Source: Candidatus Gallacutalibacter stercoravium (lineage in GTDB: Bacteria; Bacillota; Clostridia; Oscillospirales; Acutalibacteraceae). From it: a DNA stretch of 64,000 bases. This document shows positions 54,347 through 64,000 of this stretch, one piece after another (positions within the stretch are counted from its first letter, which is position 1; every line of letters begins with the position of its first letter). The stretch spans positions 1 through 64,000 of the forward strand of contig DVJE01000034.1 in NCBI GenBank assembly GCA_018716975.1. The letters are read 5' to 3'. The notes under the pieces were generated by a model that saw nothing but the letters and a program-made list of their open reading frames with translations, ran no database searches and was not told the DNA's origin. The position numbers and the translations under genes are program-made.

Positions 54347-56560
54347 TCAGAAGCGTTCATGGAAGGTACGGTTAATCACATCCAGCTGCTGCTCGCGAGT
54401 CAGCTTAATGAAATTCACCGCATAGCCCGAAACCCGGATAGTTAACTGCGGGTATTTTTCGGGGTGATCCATAGCGTCCAGCAAAACATCCCGGTTGATA
54501 ACATTAACATTGATGTGGTGGCCGCCCTCACTAAAATAACCGTCCAGCAGCCCGGTCAAATTATTTTCCTTTTCTTGCTCGTTGCGCCCCAAAGCATTGG
54601 GCACAATAGAAAAGGTATAAGAGATCCCGTCTTCACTGTAGTCGTAGGGAAGATGGGCTACCGACATCATAGAGGCCACGCAGCCGTGAGAATCCCGCCC
54701 GTGCATGGGATTGGCGCCTGGGGCAAAGGGTTCGCCTTTTTTCCGTCCGTCCGGCGTACTACCGGTTTTCTTACCATAAACAACATTAGAGGTGATGGTA
54801 AGAATAGACAAAGTAGGTTTGCTACCGCGGTAGGTACGGCACTTGGCGATTTTATTCATAAACAGCTTGACCACATTGGCGGCGATTTCGTCCGCCCGGG
54901 GATCGTTGTTGCCGAATTTGGGGTAATCGCCTTCCACCACATAGTCCACCGCTAGACCACGTTCGTCACGAATGGGGCGCACTTTGGCATAACGAATAGC
55001 GCTTAAGCTGTCGGTTACCACCGAAAGCCCAGCGATGCCGCAAGCGCAGGTGCGAAATACGTCATCGTCGTGTAAAGCCATTTGCAGCTTTTCATAGCAG
55101 TATTTGTCGTGCATATAGTGGATGATGTTCAGCGTGTTGATATAAAGTTTTGAAAGCCAATCGCAAATAGCGTCAAACTTTCTAACAACATCGTTGTAAT
55201 CCAAATATTTACCCCTACACGCCAGCAGCTCAGGGCCCACCTGCTCGCCGGTGATCTCATCGCGCCCGCCGTTAATCGCATACAGCAACGCCTTGGCCAA
55301 ATTGGTGCGCGCGCCGAAAAACTGCATCTGCTTGCCCACACGCATAGCGGAAACGCAGCAGGCGATAGCATAGTCGTCGCCAAACTTTTTGCGCATGAGT
55401 TCGTCGTTCTCATATTGAATAGAAGAGGTTTCTATCGATAGCTTTGTGCAAAACTTTTTAAAGTTCTCCGGCAACCGCACACTCCACAAAACGGTCATGT
55501 TGGGTTCAGGCGCCGGCCCTAGGTTGCGCAGCGTATGCAAAAACCGGTAAGACATTTTGGTAACCATGTGCCGCCCGTCGGTGGAGAGGCCACCAATGGA
55601 TTCGGTCACCCAGGTAGGATCGCCCGAAAAGAGCTCGTCGTAAGCCGGCGTGCGCAAAAAGCGCACAAGGCGCAGCTTCATGATGAAGTGATCGACAATC
55701 TCTTGGATCTCCTGCTCTGTATAACGGCCGCTTTCCAGATCGGCTTGGGCATAGATATCCAAAAAGGTGGAAACCCGGCCCAGCGACATTGCCGCCCCGT
55801 TTTGCTCTTTAACAGCCGCCAGGTAACCAAAATATAACCATTGCACCGCTTCTTTAGTGTCGCGGGCAGGCAAAGAAATATCAAAGCCGTATTGCGACGC
55901 CATAGTTTTCAGCCGCTGCAATGCGCGGATCTGCTCCCGAATTTCTTCGCGGCTGCGAATCGCTTCTTCATCCATCACGTCATAGGTGAGCCCGTTAAAA
56001 GACGCCTCTTTTTCAGCAATTAAACGATCCGCTCCATACAAAGGGATACGGCGGTAATCGCCGATGATACGGCCGCGGCCATAGGCATCCGGCAGCCCGG
56101 TGATAATCCCGTTGTGCCGCGCTTTACGCATTTCGTCGGTGTAAACGTCAAAAACGCCGTCGTTGTGGGTTTTGCGGTAGCGAAAAACCCGGGCTACCTC
56201 CGGATCCAGCTCGCGCCCGTAAGCCTCTAAAGACTTGCGTACCATACGCAGCCCCCCAAAAGGCATAATAGCCCGTTTTAAAGGCGCGTCGGTTTGCAGG
56301 CCCACGATCTGTTCCAGATCCTTGTCGATATAGCCGGGCGCATAAGCGTCTATATCAGAGATGGTTTTGGCGTCGATATCCAGCACGCCGCCTGCTTTGC
56401 GTTCGGCGTCCAACAATTCGCGAACCTCACTCCACAGCTTTTCAGTACGCTGGGTAGGGCCGCACAAAAAGGACTCGTCCCCGTCATAGGGGGTATAGTT
56501 GCGCTGTATAAATTCACGGACATCGATCGAAAGGTTCCAGCCGCCTTGGCGAAAATCCAT
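54347..56560 (-). CDS. pflB: Formate C-acetyltransferase (pyruvate formate-lyase)
   Basis: Splits pyruvate with CoA to acetyl-CoA and formate, oxygen-sensitive. 737 residues. The catalytic Cys pair is C401-C402 (AIACCVSAM) and the glycyl radical is G712 in [16 protein letters not shown] before the ATG makes the start certain. Together with PflA it supports anaerobic fermentation. Confidence 0.96.
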   Translation of the reverse strand: MDFRQGGWNLSIDVREFIQRNYTPYDGDESFLCGPTQRTEKLWSEVRELLDAERKAGGVLDIDAKTISDIDAYAPGYIDKDLEQIVGLQTDAPLKRAIMPFGGLRMVRKSLEAYGRELDPEVARVFRYRKTHNDGVFDVYTDEMRKARHNGIITGLPDAYGRGRIIGDYRRIPLYGADRLIAEKEASFNGLTYDVMDEEAIRSREEIREQIRALQRLKTMASQYGFDISLPARDTKEAVQWLYFGYLAAVKEQNGAAMSLGRVSTFLDIYAQADLESGRYTEQEIQEIVDHFIMKLRLVRFLRTPAYDELFSGDPTWVTESIGGLSTDGRHMVTKMSYRFLHTLRNLGPAPEPNMTVLWSVRLPENFKKFCTKLSIETSSIQYENDELMRKKFGDDYAIACCVSAMRVGKQMQFFGARTNLAKALLYAINGGRDEITGEQVGPELLACRGKYLDYNDVVRKFDAICDWLSKLYINTLNIIHYMHDKYCYEKLQMALHDDDVFRTCACGIAGLSVVTDSLSAIRYAKVRPIRDERGLAVDYVVEGDYPKFGNNDPRADEIAANVVKLFMNKIAKCRTYRGSKPTLSILTITSNVVYGKKTGSTPDGRKKGEPFAPGANPMHGRDSHGCVASMMSVAHLPYDYSEDGISYTFSIVPNALGRNEQEKENNLTGLLDGYFSEGGHHINVNVINRDVLLDAMDHPEKYPQLTIRVSGYAVNFIKLTREQQLDVINRTFHERF

Positions 56561-56749
56561 CGAAAATACCTCCTTAAACCAATTACCAGGATAAAATGCG
56601 AACTATTATCATTATATCGGGTTTGCCTAATGTTGTATATTGATAAATCGTGTAACTTTTTGTAGAAGGTTCGCCGGAATTCTATCCATTCGGCTGTCTG
56701 GCTAACAGATTGACGCCTTCCAAGTTATCCTTGTGGGGCCGGATAAGCA

Positions 56750-57355
56750 TTATTCTTGCGGGATTTTTCTATCCTTGAAATAATATTCTTTATCACGCTG
56801 GCCGATGGGACGTAAAACACGGCAAGGATTGCCCACAGCTACAACGTTGGCGGGGATATCCTTCGTAACAATGCTGCCAGCGCCGATAACCGTATTGTCG
56901 CCAATGGAAACGCCGGGCACAACAATAACGCCCGCGCCAAGCCAGCAGTTTTTGCCAATATGAACAGGAGCGTTGTATTGATAGGCTTGTTGGCGCAGCT
57001 GCGGTAAAATAGGGTGCCCGCCGGTGGCGATAATAACATTGGGGCCAATCATGGTGTAGTCACCCACGTAGATGTGCGTATCGTCCACCAGCGTTAGGTT
57101 AAAATTGGCGTATACTTGTTTGCCAAAATGCACGTGCTTTCCGCCCCAATTGGCGTGAAGCGGCGGCTCAATGTAACAATCCTCGCCGATTTCTGCAAAC
57201 ATCTCTTTGAGCATCTGGGTGCGTTTTTGCCCTTCTGACGGGCGGGTTTGGTTAAAGTCATATAACTGCTCTAGGCAGGCGGTTTGTAGTTTCATAAGTG
57301 TTTCGTCTCCAGGCAAATACAAATCGCCGTTGTGTAGTTTCTCATAGATATCCAT
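56750..57355 (-). CDS. Sugar O-acetyltransferase (maltose/galactoside acetyltransferase-like)
   Basis: 201 residues: an N-terminal mac domain (LPGDETLMKLQTACLEQLYDFN) and a left-handed beta-helix hexapeptide domain ending GAGSIVTKDIPANVVAVGNPCRV. ATG at 57355 with TTGGAGG upstream. Acetylates sugars; exact acceptor unknown. Confidence 0.88.
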   Translation of the reverse strand: MDIYEKLHNGDLYLPGDETLMKLQTACLEQLYDFNQTRPSEGQKRTQMLKEMFAEIGEDCYIEPPLHANWGGKHVHFGKQVYANFNLTLVDDTHIYVGDYTMIGPNVIIATGGHPILPQLRQQAYQYNAPVHIGKNCWLGAGVIVVPGVSIGDNTVIGAGSIVTKDIPANVVAVGNPCRVLRPIGQRDKEYYFKDRKIPQE

Positions 57356-57440
57356 CGCTATTATCCTCCAATTCGCTAGAAAATAAAAAATCACATTGCA
57401 TTAAAAGAGAAAACAAAAGTCGAATATTTCCGTTTAGCGG

Positions 57441-57929
57441 CTAATATCCGAATTGCCCTAGCAGCGACTCGTCGTTGGCGATCCAGTCTTGCACCTGCAC
57501 CACACGGTATTCTTCATGATTGATCCGGATGACCACCCGCTCGATACCGGCATTGATAATCTGGCGCTTACACATGGAGCAAGAAGAAGCGTCTTGCACA
57601 TATTCGCCCGTATCCGGAAATTTGCCCACTAAATACAGCGTGGCGCCTATCATATCGTTGCGGGCGGCGTGAATGATGGCGTTTGCCTCGGCATGTACCG
57701 AACGGCACAGTTCATACCGTTCCCCGCGGGGAACACCCATGCTCTCACGGATACAGGTGCCCAGATCGATGCAGTTTTTGCGTCCACGGGGGGCGCCGTT
57801 GTAGCCGGATGAAATAATTTGATCTTTGTTAACAATCACAGCGCCGTAAATGCGCCGCAGGCAAGTGCCCCGTTCCAGCACGGTTTCGGCAATATCCAAA
57901 TAATAATTTTCTTTGTCTCTACGTTGCAC
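57441..57929 (-). CDS. comEB: dCMP deaminase-family protein (ComEB-like)
   Basis: 162 residues from the GTG at 57929, which has AGGAGG 7 bases upstream; the longer frames lack a comparable RBS. The zinc site is CRSVHAEANAII (His and Glu) and SSCSMCKRQI. It deaminates dCMP to dUMP for thymidylate synthesis. Confidence 0.87.
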   Translation of the reverse strand: MQRRDKENYYLDIAETVLERGTCLRRIYGAVIVNKDQIISSGYNGAPRGRKNCIDLGTCIRESMGVPRGERYELCRSVHAEANAIIHAARNDMIGATLYLVGKFPDTGEYVQDASSCSMCKRQIINAGIERVVIRINHEEYRVVQVQDWIANDESLLGQFGY

Positions 57930-58229
57930 GGCATTTCCTCCTATGCTAAACATCAAATTCTCCTCTTCATCATAGGGCATTTTGCGCAAGGAAGCAATCT
58001 TTTTGTAACAAAACGTGGGAATATGGCGAGTGTATGCAAAAGGATTGTTCTAAAGGGAAGAGGTGTGATATAATGGTAACAATTATTATATAAAGCGGTT
58101 GGATATGCAGTTTGTGCATTTGCTAAAGCATACGTCCATCAAGAGCCTTTCTATCGTTTTTGTAAAAAAACAAATAAAAACCATTTGTGTTGTGATATTT
58201 GGCCATCTTTTTAAGATAGGAGGAACGAC
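57930..58229. other. Divergent intergenic region
   Basis: 300 bases between minus-strand comEB and plus-strand PgeF-like gene. No gene is convincing; it must hold both promoters. A TATAAT-like element lies near 58067-58074 (GATATAATGG). Confidence 0.5.
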
Positions 58230-59075
58230 ATGCCTTTTATGAGTAAAGAGATGCGGCTGCACTTTCATAATGCCGTAGGTTATTTAACCTTTCCAATGCT
58301 GGATGAGTTGCCGTTTGTGCGCCATGCTTTTTCCACCCGCACGGGTGGTGTGAGCACAGGGGAATTTTCATCTATGAATTTAAGTTTTGGCCGTGGGGAT
58401 AAAGAAGAGAATGTGTTGCGCAATTACCAGCTTTTTTGTAATGCTGCCGGTTTTGATTACAACGGCTTAGTGGCGTCGGCGCAGGATCACAATACTGTTG
58501 TGCGCCGTGTTGGGGCTGCTGAAAGGGGTATTGGCATCTGGCGTCCGCGGGATAAAACCAGCGTAGACGCTTTAATTACCGATGAGCCCGGCATTGTGCT
58601 GGTAACCTATTATGCAGACTGTGTGCCGCTATACTTTGTAGATCCGGTCCGGCGGGCTATCGGCTTGGCGCACGCCGGATGGAGAGGATCGTTAAATCGT
58701 ATTGGTGCGCGCACTGTGGAAGAAATGCAGCGGCAGTTTGGATCAAACCCCGGCGACATTGTGGCTGCTATTGGGCCATCCATCGGCCCATGTTGTTATG
58801 AGGTGGATGAACCGGTGGCCGCTCAGTTTGGCGGGCTTAGCGATTTACAGCCGGATGCTTTTTTGCATCCAAGGCCGGAGCGCCCCGGCAAATATCTGCT
58901 GGATTTGTGGGAAGAGAACCGCCGGGTGCTGCTGGCAGCCGGAATAGCGCCGCAAAAGATTACCGTGACTGATGTTTGCTCTTGTTGCAACAGCGGGCTG
59001 TTGTTTTCTCATCGGGCCACCGGTGGAAAACGGGGCGGTATGGCTGCAATGATGAGCTTACAGCCGGATGTTTAA
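58230..59075 (+). CDS. pgeF: PgeF/YfiH-type polyphenol oxidase-like protein
   Basis: 281 residues of the YfiH/laccase-domain family, which edits peptidoglycan precursors (PgeF) or acts on purine nucleosides in other bacteria. TYYADCVPLYFVDP, GLAHAGWRGSLNRIG and GPSIGPCCYEVDE motifs with the metal-site His/Cys are present. The ATG at 58230 has GGAGG upstream. Confidence 0.85.
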   Translation: MPFMSKEMRLHFHNAVGYLTFPMLDELPFVRHAFSTRTGGVSTGEFSSMNLSFGRGDKEENVLRNYQLFCNAAGFDYNGLVASAQDHNTVVRRVGAAERGIGIWRPRDKTSVDALITDEPGIVLVTYYADCVPLYFVDPVRRAIGLAHAGWRGSLNRIGARTVEEMQRQFGSNPGDIVAAIGPSIGPCCYEVDEPVAAQFGGLSDLQPDAFLHPRPERPGKYLLDLWEENRRVLLAAGIAPQKITVTDVCSCCNSGLLFSHRATGGKRGGMAAMMSLQPDV

Positions 59076-59104
59076 ATAGGTGAGAGAAAGGGGCTTTGCT
59101 ATAA

Positions 59105-60052
59105 TTGGACGAAAAAAAGCACGTATATCTGTGCAGGCTTTGCCCACGGGATTGTAACACCGCGCGATCTTGTTCGTCGGGTGAAGGCTATTGCGGCATG
59201 GGTAGCCTGCCAGTGGTGGCGCGGGCGGCCTTGCACTATTGGGAAGAGCCCTGTATCAGCGGTACGCGGGGTTCCGGGGCTGTTTTTTTCAGCGGCTGTT
59301 CTTTGCACTGCGTTTATTGCCAAAACTACGCTATCAGCGAACGGCGTTTTGGCAAACGCCTTAGCATTGAGGAGCTTGCCGGGCTCTATCGCCGGTTGGA
59401 AGAGCAGGGAGCTCACAACATTAATTTGGTAACGGCGGATCATTTTATCCCTGCCGTGGTGCAAAGCCTTCGCCTTTATCGTCCCCGAGTGCCGGTGGTA
59501 TATAACTGCAGCGGTTACGAAAGCGCGCAAATGCTTGCCGCCCTCAACGGCCTGGTAGATATTTATCTGCCTGATTTTAAATATGCCGACGAGGCCGTGG
59601 CTGCACGTTATTCCAATGCGCCCGATTACTTTTCGGTAGCCACAGAGGCTATTCAAGAAATGATCCGTCAGACGGGTAGGCCGGTTTTTGATGATGAAGG
59701 CCTTTTGCGCAAAGGCACCCTGGTGCGCCATTTAATATTGCCCGGCCATACGCGCAACTCCATTGGGGTGCTGCGCTGGCTGGCGGAACATGTTCGGGAT
59801 GAGGTATTGGTTAGCCTAATGGGGCAATTTCTTCCTCAAGGTAAAGTGAACAGCCAAACCTTTTCAGAACTGAACCGGCGGATAACCAAACGGGAATATC
59901 AAAAGGTGGAAAAGGCGCTGTTTGATTTGAGGCTAGAGGGCTTTGTGCAGGATCTGGCATCCGCACAAGAGCAATACATTCCATCCTTTCAACTAGAAGG
60001 GGTGGAGGAGCCTGAGAATTTAAAAGATATAGGAAAAGAGGGCTTGTCATGA
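59105..60052 (+). CDS. Radical SAM protein (PflA-like, AMMECR1-linked type)
   Basis: 315 residues. N-terminal CRLCPRDC and GYCG, then the SAM motif GCSLHCVYCQNYAIS, then a typical SAM barrel (VVYNCSGYE, DIYLPDFKYAD). This is the family called PflX-like/AmmeMemoRadiSam-related; the substrate is unknown. The start is TTG at 59105 with GAAAGGGG upstream. The stop overlaps the next gene. Confidence 0.83.
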   Translation: MDEKKHVYLCRLCPRDCNTARSCSSGEGYCGMGSLPVVARAALHYWEEPCISGTRGSGAVFFSGCSLHCVYCQNYAISERRFGKRLSIEELAGLYRRLEEQGAHNINLVTADHFIPAVVQSLRLYRPRVPVVYNCSGYESAQMLAALNGLVDIYLPDFKYADEAVAARYSNAPDYFSVATEAIQEMIRQTGRPVFDDEGLLRKGTLVRHLILPGHTRNSIGVLRWLAEHVRDEVLVSLMGQFLPQGKVNSQTFSELNRRITKREYQKVEKALFDLRLEGFVQDLASAQEQYIPSFQLEGVEEPENLKDIGKEGLS

Positions 60053-60984
60053 AAGAAATCACATACGACGCTGCGGGCGGAGAAGGCCGTATTTTTGCCC
60101 GCATCCTTTCGCCGGATAAGCCGGAGGTAAAGGCGGTGGTACAAATCGCCCACGGTATGGCGGAACATAGCCTGCGTTATTTGGATTTTGCTCATTTTTT
60201 AACTTCTCACGGATACGTGGTATGCATTAACGATCACGCCGGGCATGGAAGATCCGTACCCAGCGGCGGCGGTTATGGGTATTTTGGCCAAGGCGGCTAT
60301 CATTCGCTGCTGAAAGATATGAATACCCTGCGCGGCATTGTGCAAGACGAGTATCCGGATGCGCCCTACATCATGATGGGGCATAGTATGGGATCGTTTT
60401 TAGCCCGCGCTTATCTTACCCAATACGGCCAAGGGGTGGCTGCCGCCATATTTTCCGGCACCAGCGGAGGGATGAACCGGTTGGTTATGAAAGCCGGCCG
60501 CGCTATCGCTCAGGGGATCGTGCGCAAAAAAGGGCCCAAAGCGTATGACAAAAGGCTGCAAAATTTGGTAAGCGGCAGTTTTAACGATCGGTTTAAGCCG
60601 GCCCGCACCGAAAACGACTGGTTGACACGGGATGAAAAGGTAGTGGATCTGTTTAATGCAGACCCTCTGTGCGGCTTTATGTTTACCGCTTCTGCATATT
60701 ATACGCTAATCTGCTTATTGGACGATATCAACACGCCTGCGTGGTTCCGCGCTGTGCCTCAGATTCCTATTTTGCTGTTCTCGGGGGAGCAAGATCCGGT
60801 GGGGGATTTCGGCAAAGGAGTGCGGCGGGTAGCCCATAGGCTGAAAACTGCCGGCCGTCAAGTGGAGTGCAAGCTTTATCCCGGTGGCAGGCACGAAATG
60901 CTTAACGAGCTTAATCGCGAAGAAGTTTATCACGACGTGCTGGCTTTTATTGAAAAAGCGTTACAGCAACCAGAGGAAGAATAG
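60049..60984 (+). CDS. Alpha/beta hydrolase (monoacylglycerol lipase-like)
   Basis: 311 residues. The nucleophile elbow is GHSMGSF; the preceding QIAHGMAEHS oxyanion segment, DHAGHGRS, and the final LYPGGRHEMLNE give a complete catalytic triad like that of lysophospholipases/monoacylglycerol lipases. ATG overlaps the upstream stop by 4 bases. Confidence 0.88.
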   Translation: MKEITYDAAGGEGRIFARILSPDKPEVKAVVQIAHGMAEHSLRYLDFAHFLTSHGYVVCINDHAGHGRSVPSGGGYGYFGQGGYHSLLKDMNTLRGIVQDEYPDAPYIMMGHSMGSFLARAYLTQYGQGVAAAIFSGTSGGMNRLVMKAGRAIAQGIVRKKGPKAYDKRLQNLVSGSFNDRFKPARTENDWLTRDEKVVDLFNADPLCGFMFTASAYYTLICLLDDINTPAWFRAVPQIPILLFSGEQDPVGDFGKGVRRVAHRLKTAGRQVECKLYPGGRHEMLNELNREEVYHDVLAFIEKALQQPEEE

Positions 60985-61005
60985 TGATAGAGGGGGAATT
61001 GGTGC

Positions 61006-62046
61006 ATGAAAATTGTTGTTTTAGCGGGCGGGCTAAGCCCAGAGAGGGACGTTTCCCTTTCTTCCGGTAGCCTGATAGCAAATGCGTTGCTGGATTGCGG
61101 CCACCAGGTGCTGCTAATGGATTTATTTCTAGGCATCGATTTGGAAAAAGCTGAGAAACCGCTGTTTCGCAGTGAGCCGCAAGCGCAGCGCTATCAATAC
61201 GATGTTCCTGCAAAGGAACCGGATTTGCAGGCCCTGCGCGCAGCGGTAAGCCAGAGAGGCACGGTAGGGCCCAATGTATGGCAGGTTTGTCAAGAAGCAG
61301 ATTTGGTGTTTATTGCCTTGCATGGGGCAGCGGGGGAAAACGGCCAGGTGCAGGCTGCGCTGGATCTGATGGGGGTGCGGTACACCGGATCGGGTTATGA
61401 GGGTAGCCTTTTGGCTATGAATAAAGATATTTCAAAACGGCTGCTGCAAGCGGCAGGGGTTAAAACACCGGCTTGGGAGCGCATTTTGTTAGACGACACG
61501 GCAGGGGAAATGGATGCAGCCGGCAGGAGTTTTCCTTGCGTTATGAAGCCTTGCAGCTGCGGCTCCAGCGTGGGCGTTACCATTGTAAAACAACCCGACG
61601 ATTTGCGCGCGGCCGTAGCCTATGCCGGGCGGTATGAAAAAACCGTGCTTTTAGAAGAATATGTGAAAGGACGAGAATTTTCGGTGGGCATTTTGGATGG
61701 CGAGGCTTTGCCTGCCATTGAAATTCAACCGGCCGAGGGCTTTTACAATTATGCCAATAAATATCAGCAGGGCAAAACCCGCGAAATTTGCCCTGCGCCT
61801 ATTACTCCCCAGCAGGAGAAACGGCTTCGTGAATTGGCTTTAACCGCACATCGCACGCTGCATTTGGGCTTTTATTCCAGAGTGGATTTCTTGCTAAAGG
61901 AAGGAACCCAGGAGGATTTTTATTGTTTAGAAGCCAACACTTTGCCTGGGATGACCCCCACCAGCCTGCTGCCTCAAGAGGCGGCCGCCATTGGGATAAC
62001 TTATGCTGAACTTTGTGAAAAGATTGCTTTGGCGGCTTTAAGATGA
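61006..62046 (+). CDS. D-alanine-D-alanine ligase-like ATP-grasp protein
   Basis: 346 residues, Ddl family. VLAGGLSPERDVSLSSG, IALHGAAGENGQVQ, the ATP-grasp KPCSCGSSVGVTIVK and EANTLPGMTPTSLLPQEAAA motifs are present. It probably makes D-Ala-D-Ala for cell-wall precursors, consistent with the nearby PgeF gene, although ligase relatives that join other amino acids exist. Confidence 0.87.
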   Translation: MKIVVLAGGLSPERDVSLSSGSLIANALLDCGHQVLLMDLFLGIDLEKAEKPLFRSEPQAQRYQYDVPAKEPDLQALRAAVSQRGTVGPNVWQVCQEADLVFIALHGAAGENGQVQAALDLMGVRYTGSGYEGSLLAMNKDISKRLLQAAGVKTPAWERILLDDTAGEMDAAGRSFPCVMKPCSCGSSVGVTIVKQPDDLRAAVAYAGRYEKTVLLEEYVKGREFSVGILDGEALPAIEIQPAEGFYNYANKYQQGKTREICPAPITPQQEKRLRELALTAHRTLHLGFYSRVDFLLKEGTQEDFYCLEANTLPGMTPTSLLPQEAAAIGITYAELCEKIALAALR

Positions 62047-62204
62047 ATTTTAATTTGAAAACCAAGATTTTACAAATGGTACTACCTCTTGTTGGGAATT
62101 AATAAAATCCTCCAAAACGCTTGAAAACAAAGGATTTATCGCAATGTGTCCGCCTTATCTCTTTATACGGTTTCATACAAGTTCACTTTTTCTCTCCACA
62201 ACGT

Positions 62205-62226
62205 CATAAGGGCAAAAGCAAAGGAA
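62205..62226. repeat. Imperfect direct repeat, copy 1
   Basis: CATAAGGGCAAAAGCAAAGGAA, matched 19 of 22 by CGTAAGGGCAAAAACAAGGGAA at 62942-62963. The pair flanks the P-loop gene. Confidence 0.6.
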
Positions 62227-62256
62227 GAACGATAGAAAGAACAGGATAAGAAAAAC

Positions 62257-62808
62257 ATGAAATTATTATTTATGATTGGCAATGCTGCTGTTGGCAAAAT
62301 GACAGTCGGACAGGAGCTGATGAAAATAACCGGTTTACGGTTGTTCCACAATCATATGACTATTGAACCGGTCATTGAAATCTTCGGACAGTATAAAGGC
62401 GCAGTTATAAACAAACTTCGTCAGGTCATATTTGAGGAGTTTGCAAAAACTGATAACTACGGAATGATTTTCACTTATATGTGGGCGTTTGATCGGCAGG
62501 CAGATTGGGATTATGTTGAGCAGGTTAAAAGGATTTTTGAACCGTACGGTACGGAATTCTACTACGTAGAGCTGGTTGCATCCCGCAAAGTGCGATTGGA
62601 AAGAAATGCAACAGAAAACCGTCTTTTACACAAAGCATCAAAAAGGAATATTGAGCTATCAAATCAGATACTTATCAGCGATGACGCGCAATATCGCTTG
62701 GAAAGCATGGATGGAGAAATCTCCTTTGATCACTACATGAAAATAGACAATACGAACCTTGCACCAGAGACTGTTGCGCAGATGATAAAAAAGCAATTTA
62801 ATCTTTGA
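62257..62808 (+). CDS. P-loop kinase-like protein (AAA_33/shikimate kinase-like)
   Basis: 183 residues. Walker A is GNAAVGKMTVG at residues 8-18; further kinase-like features are SRKVRLERN and a C-terminal LAPETVAQMI. Proteins of this shape are often annotated as ATP-binding/AAA-family, some as nucleotide or small-molecule kinases. AT-richer and with a different style from the flanking operon, suggesting acquisition. It is flanked by imperfect repeats. Confidence 0.7.
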   Translation: MKLLFMIGNAAVGKMTVGQELMKITGLRLFHNHMTIEPVIEIFGQYKGAVINKLRQVIFEEFAKTDNYGMIFTYMWAFDRQADWDYVEQVKRIFEPYGTEFYYVELVASRKVRLERNATENRLLHKASKRNIELSNQILISDDAQYRLESMDGEISFDHYMKIDNTNLAPETVAQMIKKQFNL

Positions 62809-62941
62809 TTCAAATATCGGATGTTCTGAGTACAAACCGCAGGTTTGTACGAGGGGTATATTTCGCTCTCAAACACCGCAGACTTTTACTTCCCGAGAAA
62901 GCAGTCAGACAGTCGGATAAATGTAAACTCTTGTTTCGGTT

Positions 62942-62963
62942 CGTAAGGGCAAAAACAAGGGAA
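62942..62963. repeat. Imperfect direct repeat, copy 2
   Basis: Partner of 62205-62226. Confidence 0.6.
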
Positions 62964-63054
62964 AATACATAAGGCAGGAACACAAACAGGCAAAACACCT
63001 TGAAGATACGGTATTTTCAGAGGGGTTGATAGGTAAATTTAATTTTTCGGTTAT

Positions 63055-63090
63055 AAATTGCAAGAAGTCCTTCTTAAGCTTGCAATTTTT
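63055..63090 (+). terminator. Terminator upstream of purC
   Basis: AAATTGCAAG / CTTGCAATTT with the inner AAG/CTT pairing, then TTTT. Confidence 0.8.
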
Positions 63091-63230
63091 ATGGAGCCAA
63101 TAACGCGGTAACTGCCGGGAAAGGGGGCGGATATTCCGATAAATTTCTGTTAAGATCTCTAAAACCCGGCCATATTGGCAAGCGTAATTTATCGTGATTA
63201 CTGGAATTCAGTTGGTTATTCGGTTTTTTA

Positions 63231-63259
63231 TTGCCAAGTAAATCGGGCGGCGGTATAAT
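63231..63259 (+). promoter_or_regulatory. Promoter of purC
   Basis: TTGCCA 63231-63236, a 17-base spacer, TATAAT 63254-63259; the purC ATG lies 80 bases downstream. Confidence 0.75.
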
Positions 63260-63338
63260 AGTAAGGTATTGGAGAAGTTCTGTTTTATTGTTGTTTTATA
63301 AAGAATTATGAGAACTTCAAAAAAGAGGAGGCATTTTT

Positions 63339-64000
63339 ATGCAAAAAATGCAGATGCTTTACGAAGGCAAAGCCAAAAAGGTTTATGCAACAGATGATGA
63401 AAATCTTTGCATCGTTTCCTACAAAGATGACGCCACGGCGTTTAACGGCCAAAAGAAAGGCACAATTGTCGGTAAAGGCGTTGTCAACAACCGTATGTCC
63501 AATTTTCTTTTTCAAATGTTGGAAAAGAAAGGGATTAAAACCCATTTTGTGCAAGAGCTGAACGACAGAGAAACCTTGGTAAAAAAGGTAAGCATTGTAC
63601 CGCTGGAGGTTATTATCCGTAATAAGGCAGCCGGCAGTATGGCTAAGCGCCTGGGTATGGAAGAAGGCACAGAGTTAAAAACACCTGTGCTGGAGTTTAG
63701 CTATAAAGATGACGCGCTGGGCGATCCTATGGTGAACGAATACCATATTTTGGCCGCAGGATATGCTTCAAAAGAGGATATCGACACCATTACCAAAATG
63801 GCCTTTGCGGTGAACGACGCGCTATGTGAGTTCTTTAAAAGCGTTAACATTGAATTGATTGATTTTAAACTGGAGTTTGGCCGCTGTGGCGGTGAGATTA
63901 TTTTAGCGGACGAAATTTCTCCCGATACTTGCCGGTTCTGGGATATCAACACCCATGAAAAACTGGATAAGGATCGTTTCCGCCGCGATATGGGCGGTGT
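63339..64000 (+). CDS. purC: SAICAR synthetase (3' truncated by window)
   Basis: Phosphoribosylaminoimidazole-succinocarboxamide synthase, joining CAIR and aspartate. About 220 residues are visible and the frame is open to the window end; the full protein is usually about 235-240 residues. [40 protein letters not shown] and [28 protein letters not shown] motifs are clear. The ATG has AGAGGAGG upstream. It is separate from the main purine operon but under its own promoter. Confidence 0.95.
   Translation, partial: MQKMQMLYEGKAKKVYATDDENLCIVSYKDDATAFNGQKKGTIVGKGVVNNRMSNFLFQMLEKKGIKTHFVQELNDRETLVKKVSIVPLEVIIRNKAAGSMAKRLGMEEGTELKTPVLEFSYKDDALGDPMVNEYHILAAGYASKEDIDTITKMAFAVNDALCEFFKSVNIELIDFKLEFGRCGGEIILADEISPDTCRFWDINTHEKLDKDRFRRDMGG

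Larger units (their letters stand above)
62809..63338. other. Region between the kinase-like gene and purC
   Basis: 530 bases without a convincing gene. It holds the repeat copy at 62942-62963, a terminator at 63055-63090 and the purC promoter at 63231-63259. No purine riboswitch core was found by eye. Confidence 0.55.

Noticed and set aside
54464-54955. 163-codon frame antisense to pflB
   Set aside because: Shadow of pflB, whose motifs are unambiguous.
63000-63338. Purine riboswitch before purC
   Set aside because: The conserved core (GTTTCTACC-type) is not found; only a terminator and promoter are visible.
1-64000. CRISPR array or rRNA/tRNA genes
   Set aside because: No regularly spaced repeats and no rRNA or complete tRNA signature were seen anywhere in the window.

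Overview
The window is a chromosomal segment of an endospore-forming, fermentative member of the Clostridia, probably in the Oscillospiraceae/Ruminococcaceae area. Evidence: Firmicutes-type ribosome binding sites, a pro-SigK sporulation sigma factor, pyruvate formate-lyase with its activase, oxygen-independent HemZ, a T-box on thrS, a tandem glycine riboswitch, PurF with a C-terminal Fe-S CxxC, and PurO-type purine synthesis. This placement is inferred from gene content only. No rRNA, tRNA or CRISPR array was seen.

Layout. 1-6000: the 3' end of recJ, then relA, an MBL-fold hydrolase, hemZ and a uridine-kinase-like gene, all on the + strand. 6166-6663: a small zinc-ribbon protein. 7062-10529: a three-gene DNA-repair operon (radical SAM protein with HhH, TIGR03915-type partner, Y-family polymerase) with a perfect LexA/DinR box (7031-7042) just behind its promoter, so probably SOS-induced. 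10554-13991: a flavodoxin-like protein, a TIM-barrel isomerase, an HD protein and an AraC-HTH/GGDEF-like fusion.

14123-26613 is the most notable region. The sigK gene is split inside its region 4.2 helix-turn-helix by an 11.77-kb 'skin-like' element. The N-terminal 211 codons lie at 14123-14755 and the last 28 codons at 26527-26613. Joining them at GTT restores an uninterrupted SRSYV-SRIEKK reading frame of 239 residues. The element carries a large serine recombinase ending 15 bp from its right end, a primase-helicase, an XRE regulator, a giant collagen-like/leucine-rich surface protein, a small resolvase, the wreck of another resolvase, and several small genes. The two element ends, placed together as in the excised circle, form a perfect 12-bp inverted repeat exactly centred on a GT dinucleotide, which looks like the attP site.

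27006-28397: NfeD and SPFH membrane proteins. 28752-35625: the purine operon purE-F-M-N-O-(AICAR formyltransferase)-D; purC starts at 63339 under its own promoter and runs off the window. 36054-38130: thrS with its T-box leader and promoter. Then come an RHH protein, clpB, putP (minus), and a GMP synthase whose glutaminase domain has lost its catalytic core. 45581-49341: S1-domain protein, cyclophilin lipoprotein, two Tic20-like membrane proteins, and a thioredoxin-reductase-like flavoprotein without a recognisable NADPH motif. 49450-51795: tandem glycine riboswitch, AGCS-family symporter and GNAT acetyltransferase. 52081-57929: HAD and PHP phosphatase-like genes, pflA-pflB, a maltose-type O-acetyltransferase and dCMP deaminase. 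58230-62046: PgeF-like protein, radical SAM protein, alpha/beta hydrolase and D-Ala-D-Ala ligase. 62257-62808: a P-loop kinase-like gene flanked by imperfect repeats.

How the genes work together: the purine genes supply IMP and GuaA converts XMP to GMP. The glycine riboswitch probably tunes amino-acid uptake. The Pfl pair handles anaerobic pyruvate cleavage. The sigK element probably ties late mother-cell sporulation to a DNA excision event.
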